A DNA stretch of 8,498 nt from Oribacterium parvum (lineage in GTDB: Bacteria; Bacillota; Clostridia; Lachnospirales; Lachnospiraceae), in contig CALIEL010000042.1 of assembly GCA_938022235.1 (NCBI GenBank), positions 1 to 8,498 on the forward strand, read 5' to 3'. Positions 1-4,240 of the stretch are shown piece by piece. Numbering within the stretch: the stretch's first letter is position 1; the number at the start of each line of letters is the position of its first letter. The translations under genes and the position numbers were made by a program. The notes under the pieces are model-generated. The model saw nothing but the letters and a program-made list of their open reading frames with translations. It made no database searches and was not told where the DNA came from.

Positions 1-160
1 GTTAAGTGCTAAAACCTATCACAATAGACAATAGCATACGGGTGAAAAGTACGGCAGATTAGTTTTATGGAGAAGGCATTGGAAATTTGGATTATTTTTT
101 TGAAGGCAGCATATCTCCAATGTATTTCTACAATCAAGCCATTTGAAAGGGGTGATTCTT

Positions 161-688
161 ATGATTAGTTTCCTTTTTCAGTATCCTTATAGTAGAGTGC
201 TTATTTTAGCTTTTGCACTTGGACTGATTTACTTTATTTCTTCAAAGAGAACGTATAGCTACGGGCATCGCTGGGGATTGATTAGCTATATATCATTGCT
301 TGTGTTGATTTATCTTATTCCTCATAGCATAAGCCATAAGGATTTGCCTATACCTCAAATCCTTAAGAATATTGAGTTGAATCCGTTCTTGTTTTTGAGA
401 TATAACATGCTATCCAATCTTATAATTGTAGTATCATTTCTTCCCTTACCGGGAGTTCTCCTTTCCGTAGTGAAGGAGAAAAAGAAGGTACTTCTCTATG
501 CGGTATTGATTGGATTTGGTATTGAATGTATTCAGCTTCTTCTGAATATCCTATTCCATTCCCCGATTTATGTGGTGGATGTTAATGATTTAGTCTTGTA
601 TACCTTAGCAATTTTTATCGGATACTCTATGTTCCTTCTTTTACAGAACAGAAATATGTCCATGCCTCTTAGGACACAAAAAACTTAA
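161..688 (+). CDS. VanZ-like family integral membrane protein
   Basis: This encodes a 175-residue membrane protein with about five hydrophobic segments (roughly residues 11-27, 38-54, 84-104, 109-131 and 144-163). The VanZ-like pattern is recognisable: an NPF motif at 74-76, an SN pair at 85-86, FLPLPG at 93-98, a Glu at 122 in IGFGIECIQ, and a VDVNDL segment at 139-144 leading into the last membrane helix. In many VanZ-like proteins the last block reads D.DD..NTLG..GY; here the Asn and Gly of NTLG are Tyr and Ala (LYTLAIFIGY), so the motif is degenerate. VanZ of the VanA cluster gives low-level teicoplanin resistance, but most chromosomal relatives have no known role, and no other van gene is nearby. 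An in-frame TTG at 143 is possible, but AAAGGGG (146-152) lies 8 nt before the ATG at 161 and would fall inside the longer frame, so 161 is preferred. The family call is fairly sure; the function is unknown. Confidence 0.85.
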   Translation: MISFLFQYPYSRVLILAFALGLIYFISSKRTYSYGHRWGLISYISLLVLIYLIPHSISHKDLPIPQILKNIELNPFLFLRYNMLSNLIIVVSFLPLPGVLLSVVKEKKKVLLYAVLIGFGIECIQLLLNILFHSPIYVVDVNDLVLYTLAIFIGYSMFLLLQNRNMSMPLRTQKT

Positions 689-690
689 GG

Positions 691-696
691 TATAAT
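691..696 (+). promoter_or_regulatory. Candidate -10 element TATAAT downstream of the VanZ-like gene
   Basis: A perfect TATAAT lies three bases after the VanZ-like stop codon. No good -35 hexamer sits 16-18 bp upstream (TTAGGA at 669-674 matches TTGACA at only three positions). The predicted start of transcription, near 703, coincides with the first base of the inverted repeat at 702-726. The -10 match is seen directly; promoter function is inference. Confidence 0.35.
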
Positions 697-701
697 AGAC
701 G

Positions 702-752
702 ATTCAAGAATTAGAATTTCTTGAATTAGTGAAGGATATTTCAAAATTCTAA
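702..752 (+). promoter_or_regulatory. Leader-like region with two mutually exclusive hairpins
   Basis: Two inverted repeats share their middle arm. Hairpin A pairs ATTCAAGAA (702-710) with TTCTTGAAT (718-726), a perfect 9-bp stem with a 7-nt loop. Hairpin B pairs 711-718 (TTAGAATT) with 745-752 (AATTCTAA) and 721-725 (TTGAA) with 740-744 (TTCAA), giving 13 pairs with a 2-nt bulge and a 14-nt loop. Because 718-725 is used in both, an RNA could form only one at a time. Further on, AGTTTT-AC-AAAACT (764-777) is another small palindrome. This arrangement resembles an attenuator or riboswitch leader, but the stems are AT-rich and no known riboswitch class is recognised. Confidence 0.35.
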
Positions 753-798
753 GTTCTTACGAAAGTTTTACAAAACTCTGTATCTTTTTCCCCGTGGA

Positions 799-827
799 TT
801 GTCATGATAACGAAAAACGGATATACT
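799..827 (+). promoter_or_regulatory. Probable sigma-A promoter for the small secreted protein gene
   Basis: TTGTCA (799-804) and TATACT (822-827) are separated by exactly 17 bp, and each matches its consensus hexamer at five of six positions. This is the best promoter match I found by eye. Initiation about 7 nt downstream (near 834) would fall inside the 5' arm of the hairpin at 831-853. Transcripts from this promoter would therefore carry a shortened stem near their 5' end, while readthrough from upstream would carry the full terminator-like hairpin. It lies 55 bp before the ATG at 882. Confidence 0.6.
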
Positions 828-830
828 GAT

Positions 831-859
831 AAAGCCGGTGAGATACCGGCTTTATTTTT
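831..859 (+). terminator. Intrinsic terminator or attenuator upstream of the small secreted protein gene
   Basis: A perfect 9-bp stem, AAAGCCGGT (831-839) with ACCGGCTTT (845-853), has a 5-nt loop (GAGAT) and is followed by ATTTTT. It sits about 140 bp after the VanZ-like stop codon and ends about 20 bp before the ATG of the next gene. It could stop transcription coming from the VanZ-like gene, or act as an attenuator in the leader of the secreted protein gene. I saw no clear antiterminator partner for either arm upstream. Confidence 0.7.
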
Positions 860-881
860 CATTGTGAGGGGTGTTTTCTCT

Positions 882-1415
882 ATGTTAAAAAGAGTTTCAT
901 TGTTAATGATGTGCCTCCTGGGCATTTTATTATTTTCCTTCTCGGCTTTTGCGAAGGAGCAGTTACAGCTTCATGTGGAATATGTGGAAGGAAAGGTAAA
1001 CGATCCTGTCAGCAAGTCTGCCAGAGTAGCTTACATTGTTCATGAGAATCCGGTATTCTCCGTATCCGGCAAGGGTGAGGTGGAAGTTGTAGCTTACAAG
1101 AATACCTACTTGCAGGATGAGGACAAGGGTGTTCGCAATCGTTTATGGAAGAAGACTGTAAAGGACGGAGAGCAGTTTAGCTTTATTCCTGAGGAAGAGT
1201 TTCGGAATGCAGAAGAAGAGGGAACACTTTATGGACTTTCCGATTGTTATGTGTTGCGGATTCAGGAAAAGGGTAGTTCAGACTATCAGGAAGTTTTCGT
1301 AGGTGTTGTAGAAGAGAATACCTTTAAGGACTTCCAGGCTAAGGCGAAGGAAAAGGAAGCTCGCCTAGAACAGAAGATGAAGGACTTAGGTCCGGCGGCT
1401 AAGAAGACCGCATAA
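882..1415 (+). CDS. Small secreted protein of unknown family
   Basis: This encodes a 177-residue precursor with a clear Sec signal peptide: basic MLKR, a hydrophobic core at about residues 5-21, and a likely cleavage after AFA (22-24). There is no lipobox (MMC is not LxxC-like) and no sortase motif. The mature part (about 153 residues) looks beta-rich in its first two thirds, with alternating segments such as LQLHVEYV (28-35), ARVAYIV (48-54) and EVEVVAY (66-72). It ends in a highly charged Lys/Glu helix (about 149-168) with a single Cys at 122. I do not recognise the family. The ATG at 882 is preferred over an in-frame ATG at 804 because GAGGGG (866-871) lies 10 nt upstream of it, the signal peptide starts here, and the longer frame would translate the terminator hairpin at 831-859. 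A dedicated promoter upstream and a terminator downstream suggest it is transcribed alone. It probably acts at the cell surface or in the medium. Confidence 0.75.
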   Translation: MLKRVSLLMMCLLGILLFSFSAFAKEQLQLHVEYVEGKVNDPVSKSARVAYIVHENPVFSVSGKGEVEVVAYKNTYLQDEDKGVRNRLWKKTVKDGEQFSFIPEEEFRNAEEEGTLYGLSDCYVLRIQEKGSSDYQEVFVGVVEENTFKDFQAKAKEKEARLEQKMKDLGPAAKKTA

Positions 1416-1428
1416 TAAAAGAAGGAAG

Positions 1429-1463
1429 AGAGGAAGCATATCCAATATGTATTCCTCTTTTTT
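1429..1463 (+). terminator. Intrinsic terminator after the small secreted protein gene
   Basis: AGAGGAA (1429-1435) pairs with TTCCTCT (1452-1458), and after a small internal bulge CATAT (1437-1441) pairs with ATATG (1445-1449) around a 3-nt loop. A run of T residues (1458-1463) follows directly. The hairpin begins 14 bases after the stop codon, as expected for a transcript that ends with this gene. Confidence 0.8.
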
Positions 1464-1613
1464 AATAGTAAAATATATGTGAATCAGGAGTAGGATATCA
1501 TATCAAAGTAATCAAGAAACATCTCCGAAGTCAGGTTAGAAGTCTATTTAAAGTTTATAGAACAAGATGGTATGATTCAAGCTATAGAACGCTCAAAACA
1601 AGAGGAAATTCTT

Positions 1614-2552
1614 ATGAAAAAAGTATTGCTTTTAATGAATGCACAAAGTGGACAGGGGAAGGGAAAGGAGCTTTGCTATCGGGTGGTAGAAGGTCTTTCT
1701 TTATTAGGCTGTATCGTAACGGTCTTTCCCATTCTCCCCAAGCATAAGAACTTACGAACGGAAGAGCTGATAAAAAAACTGGGTAAAGATTTCGACTTGA
1801 TAGTTTGCGCAGGAGGAGATGGAACTCTACATTATCTTATGAATGCCATACTGAAGGAAAAGCTGGATATTCCCATGGGCTATATTCCCTGCGGCTCCAC
1901 CAATGACTTCGCCCATTCTTTAGGGATTCCCAAGGATTTAGAGGAGAATCTTCGAGCCATGGTGGAAGGAGAGCGTTTTTCTTATGATGTGGGGAATCTT
2001 CAGGGGAGATTTTTTAACTATATTGCGGCCTTTGGAGCCTTTACCAAGGTAAGCTATGGGACAGATCAGGAATTAAAAAACAATTTGGGGCATTTGGCAT
2101 ATTTGCTGGAATCCCTTCGTACCTTACCGGAAAATATGAGCCAGAGCATTCCCTTAAAAATCTCTGCTGAAAATTTCTCCGAAGAGGGAGAGTATATTTT
2201 CGGAGCCGTTTCCAATTCCTATTCCGTGGCAGGCTTTTCAGGTCTGCCGGGACAGAACCTTCAGGAAAAGATGAATATAGATTTAGCGGACGGAGAATTC
2301 GAGGTTTTACTGATTCGTTCTCCGAAAAATATCGGAGAGCTGGGAGAGATTGCAGGAACCCTGCTTCGGGGGGATATCCCTGAAGATCACCCTTATGTGA
2401 GTTTTTTTAAAACCCAGTATCTGGAGTTTCAAGGGCAAAAGCCGGTGGAATGGACTTTGGACGGAGAGTTCGGGGGTGCCTATAAGACAGGAAATATCGA
2501 AATACATAAAAAGGCAGCAGGGATTATGCTTCCTAAGATAGAGAAGGAATAG
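1614..2552 (+). CDS. YegS/DgkB-type lipid kinase (diacylglycerol kinase catalytic domain)
   Basis: This 312-residue cytoplasmic or membrane-associated protein has the diacylglycerol kinase catalytic domain layout. The N-terminal NAQSGQGKG (9-17) corresponds to the NPxSGxGxG nucleotide-binding loop. GGDGT (67-71) is the hallmark motif. PCGSTNDFAHSLGIP (92-106) corresponds to the P-x-GTxNDFA motif, with Ser in place of the usual second Thr/Ala context. The C-terminal lobe carries LADGEFEVLLI (224-234) and WTLDGE (280-285). Family members phosphorylate diacylglycerol, other lipids or sphingoid bases with ATP; DgkB in Firmicutes recycles diacylglycerol released during lipoteichoic acid synthesis. 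The exact substrate cannot be told from sequence. The start at 1614 is chosen over the in-frame ATG at 1572 because AGAGGAA (1601-1607) lies 6 nt upstream and the family's N-terminal strand (KKVLLLMN) begins there. The length is normal and no residues appear to be missing. It seems to be a single-gene transcript between two terminators. Confidence 0.9.
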   Translation: MKKVLLLMNAQSGQGKGKELCYRVVEGLSLLGCIVTVFPILPKHKNLRTEELIKKLGKDFDLIVCAGGDGTLHYLMNAILKEKLDIPMGYIPCGSTNDFAHSLGIPKDLEENLRAMVEGERFSYDVGNLQGRFFNYIAAFGAFTKVSYGTDQELKNNLGHLAYLLESLRTLPENMSQSIPLKISAENFSEEGEYIFGAVSNSYSVAGFSGLPGQNLQEKMNIDLADGEFEVLLIRSPKNIGELGEIAGTLLRGDIPEDHPYVSFFKTQYLEFQGQKPVEWTLDGEFGGAYKTGNIEIHKKAAGIMLPKIEKE

Positions 2553-2569
2553 GCTTTCTTGTAGACACC

Positions 2570-2630
2570 AAAGAATCCCCAAAATCAGGCAGAAATGAAA
2601 TCATACCGCTTGATTTTAGGGATTCTTTTA
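2570..2630. terminator. Long hairpin between convergent genes, probably a bidirectional terminator
   Basis: Positions 2570-2587 and 2611-2628 form an 18-position stem with 17 pairs (only C2580/A2618 mismatched) around a 23-nt loop. It starts 17 bases after the lipid kinase stop and ends about 20 bases beyond the stop codon of the minus-strand gene at 2650. The plus-strand side is followed by a short T-rich tract (TTCTTTTATCTC); the minus-strand side has a weaker one (TTCTTTGG). It most likely ends lipid kinase transcription and perhaps also the converging transcript. Confidence 0.7.
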
Positions 2631-2649
2631 TCTCGTAAGAACTCACATT

Positions 2650-3174
2650 TTATACGGAAATGTTAATATCCTTATTGTCTTTTCCTTCTTCCTGATTAAT
2701 GTACTCCTGCACAATAGCCGGATCAAAGGGCTTAGGATGATGCCATCCCGGAACCTTACTTTTAATATATCCCATAATCTTATCCATTTCTGAAAACTTT
2801 AACTCCTCTATGGTATAAAGAACGGACATTCTTTCCGGGCCATTCCTGGTCTTTGCATAGGCCTTGTATTTTTCGTTATAACTATGGACTTTCTCAAAGG
2901 AGCTCCCACCCTGTTCCTTTAAATATCTTTCTCTGATTTGGTGTTTCACTAAATCTTCAATATCTTTACTTATAGGTACAATATGCTTCGGCTCCACATC
3001 GGGGTTCCAACCACATAACCATCTGTCTCCACCTGTGGCTTCTGCATTCCGATAGGATCGTTCTAAGTCGGAAATAGATTGATTCCCATCGCTATCTGAA
3101 GAGCCCTGTTTAGAAGTGGCTTTCTCATAATCCTGTTTTTTAAGGGCATAATTCGCCATTTCAGTTACTGTCAT
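2650..3174 (-). CDS. Hypothetical soluble protein of unknown family
   Basis: This encodes a 174-residue protein with no signal peptide and no membrane segment. The first ~40 residues are polar and low in complexity (SKQGSSDSDGNQS at 21-33). The middle holds a possible folded core starting with RWLCGWNPDVEPKHIVPIS (51-69), then a charged helical region (about 70-110). The C-terminal part has an IEELKFSEMDKIMGYIKSK helix (122-140) and the aromatic/proline-rich VPGWHHPKPFDP (141-152). I do not recognise the family and see no catalytic signature. The ATG at 3174 is supported by AGAGGT (complement of 3181-3186), 6-7 nt upstream. It lies downstream of the TetR-type gene on the same strand, but a 222-bp gap argues for its own transcript. 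Acceptable codon usage and a well-placed ribosome binding site make it a credible gene. Confidence 0.65.
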   Translation of the reverse strand: MTVTEMANYALKKQDYEKATSKQGSSDSDGNQSISDLERSYRNAEATGGDRWLCGWNPDVEPKHIVPISKDIEDLVKHQIRERYLKEQGGSSFEKVHSYNEKYKAYAKTRNGPERMSVLYTIEELKFSEMDKIMGYIKSKVPGWHHPKPFDPAIVQEYINQEEGKDNKDINISV

Positions 3175-3215
3175 AGTTTTACCTCTTAATCTATCTCCCT
3201 TTCTTTAAAAAATTT

Positions 3216-3233
3216 CATGCGGCTTAAGCATGC
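3216..3233. repeat. Small inverted repeat upstream of the hypothetical gene
   Basis: CATGC (3216-3220) and GCATG (3228-3232) form inverted arms around a 7-nt loop that overlaps the perfect palindrome GCTTAAGC (3222-3229). It lies about 45 bp before the minus-strand ATG at 3174, where an operator could sit. The rest of the 222-bp gap (3175-3396) is AT-rich, with near-repeats of ATAAATAG at 3261-3280 and a GGAGC-GT-GCTCC palindrome at 3331-3342. No gene or clear terminator is visible there. Confidence 0.3.
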
Positions 3234-3396
3234 TATTTCATTTAATGTATTATCGGTAAAATAAATAGATAAATAAATAGAATGCGTTCCATTACAGAAT
3301 ATTTTTTAAGAAAAAGTGGTGAAGCTAGTGGGAGCGTGCTCCAATGCAGACTTAAATTGTGTGGAAAAACTATGGGTTGATTTTTTATGGTTCCTT

Positions 3397-4011
3397 TTAT
3401 TTCGCAAATTCCTCCAATGCCGCCGGTATGGTGGATTGCAGGTACCGCAAGATAAATCGAATACATTCCTGCTTATTAAAGGGGGACTTTTTCTGAAGAT
3501 AGAGGAGCAGGATTTGTGCAATGCTGGCGATATAGCTGTCCACCAGCGTATCCAAAAACTTCTGCTCGATGCCTAAGGGATTGGAAGCTTCCGTTATTTT
3601 TCCCCCATTCCTCTTTAAGACATCTTCCATCCCTTTTTCCATGGCCCAGGAGATTACTTTACGGAAGTCCTTATTTAAGAAACGAACCAAAGCATCCCTA
3701 CCCATGGAATCATAGACACAGTTTACAAAATGACGGTTCTTCTCAATGGAATCAAAAACCAGGGCAAGGGAATTTTCATAGTCCTCCTGATTCTGAATTT
3801 CAAAAATCAATCTTTGACTTTCTTGTGTTACCATCCATTCCAAAAGTCCGTAAATATCCGGAAAATAATAATAAAAGGTCTTTCTATTGATGCCGACCTT
3901 TTCAATCAGCTCCCGAACGGTAATCTTTTCCAGGGGCTTTTTTTGTAAATAAAATTCCAAGGCTTCCGCCAACTGTCTTTGGGTTCTTTCCCTACACTCT
4001 TGTTTTTTCAT
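3397..4011 (-). CDS. TetR/AcrR-family transcriptional regulator
   Basis: This 204-residue DNA-binding protein has a TetR-type helix-turn-helix at about residues 31-53 (TVRELIEKVGINRKTFYYYFPDI), preceded by the usual first helix (RTQRQLAEALEFYL, 9-22). The all-helical C-terminal half (about 55-200) is the ligand/dimerisation domain, similar in style to Firmicutes regulators with the TetR_C_8-type C-terminus (YDLLEW-like sequence after the HTH). The gene is divergent from the exported-protein/MMPL operon starting at 4241, the classic layout for a local repressor of a transporter; the effector is unknown. The start is uncertain. The frame is open to 4242, with candidate ATGs at 4011 and 4086 (229 residues, adding a charged MSNSSYPKPLEKEKK tail). 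Neither has a good ribosome binding site. I chose 4011 because the conserved domain begins there and a -10 element at 4099-4104 would leave 4086 almost leaderless. Confidence 0.88.
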   Translation of the reverse strand: MKKQECRERTQRQLAEALEFYLQKKPLEKITVRELIEKVGINRKTFYYYFPDIYGLLEWMVTQESQRLIFEIQNQEDYENSLALVFDSIEKNRHFVNCVYDSMGRDALVRFLNKDFRKVISWAMEKGMEDVLKRNGGKITEASNPLGIEQKFLDTLVDSYIASIAQILLLYLQKKSPFNKQECIRFILRYLQSTIPAALEEFAK

Positions 4012-4098
4012 TTTTATACCACATTTGTCCCATATTGTCCGTTTTTTTTCCTTTTCCAAAGGCTTAGGATAGCTACTGTTGCTCATGGCTTTCTTTTT

Positions 4099-4104
4099 AG
4101 TATA
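4099..4104 (-). promoter_or_regulatory. Candidate -10 element for the TetR-type gene
   Basis: On the minus strand the sequence reads TTGTTATACT, with TATACT as the -10 hexamer. The region 15-17 bp upstream is T-rich (TTTGTT/TTGTTT) and only weakly resembles TTGACA. Transcription would start near 4092, only about six bases before the ATG at 4086 and about 80 bases before the ATG at 4011. Confidence 0.35.
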
Positions 4105-4133
4105 ACAAAAAAAGGAGAAAAACAAAGAAATAA

Positions 4134-4220
4134 GCATTGAAATAGTATGAGTAAAACAGTATGGGGAAAGGTTTTGAAAGCAGAAGTGCTTTAAAGACAA
4201 AAGTAGCATTGGAATCGTAT
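4134..4220. repeat. Imperfect 15-bp direct repeat in the divergent control region
   Basis: GCATTGAAATAGTAT (4134-4148) and GCATTGGAATCGTAT (4206-4220) match at 13 of 15 positions and start 72 bp apart. They flank the palindrome at 4175-4194 and lie between the two divergent genes. They may be binding sites for the TetR-type protein or another regulator. They could also be chance matches in an AT-rich region. Confidence 0.35.
4175..4194. promoter_or_regulatory. Palindromic candidate operator for the TetR-type regulator
   Basis: AAAGCA (4177-4182) and TGCTTT (4187-4192) are perfect inverted arms around GAAG. One base further out on each side they are extended by T4175/A4194, giving a 16-20 bp dyad of the size TetR-family dimers usually bind. 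It lies about 50 bp before the ATG of the exported-protein gene, in the only divergent intergenic region of the window. Binding is inference; the dyad itself is seen directly. Confidence 0.45.
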
Positions 4221-4240
4221 AGAACAAGGAGGGTACAAGC

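Noticed and set aside
143..160. TTG start at 143 for the VanZ-like gene
   Set aside because: The strong AAAGGGG ribosome binding site lies inside this extension and is correctly spaced to the ATG at 161.
161..688. VanZ-like gene as a glycopeptide resistance determinant
   Set aside because: No vanHAX, vanRS or vanY gene is present, and most VanZ-like proteins have no link to resistance.
804..881. Upstream ATG at 804 for the small secreted protein
   Set aside because: The extension would translate across the promoter -10 and terminator hairpin and would put 26 residues before a good signal peptide; the ATG at 882 has its own ribosome binding site.
3261..3280. ATAAATAG near-tandem repeats as a possible repeat array
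   Set aside because: Only two short AT-rich units, compatible with low-complexity intergenic sequence; no CRISPR-like spacing.
3316..3890. Plus-strand open frames opposite the TetR-type gene
   Set aside because: They are antisense to a clear TetR coding sequence, have no ribosome binding sites and encode no recognisable domain.
1556..4228. Shared 11-mer TATAGAACAAG upstream of the lipid kinase (1556-1566) and of the exported-protein gene (4218-4228)
   Set aside because: Several 11-mer matches are expected by chance in a window this size, and the second copy overlaps the ribosome binding site, too close to the ATG to be a promoter -10.
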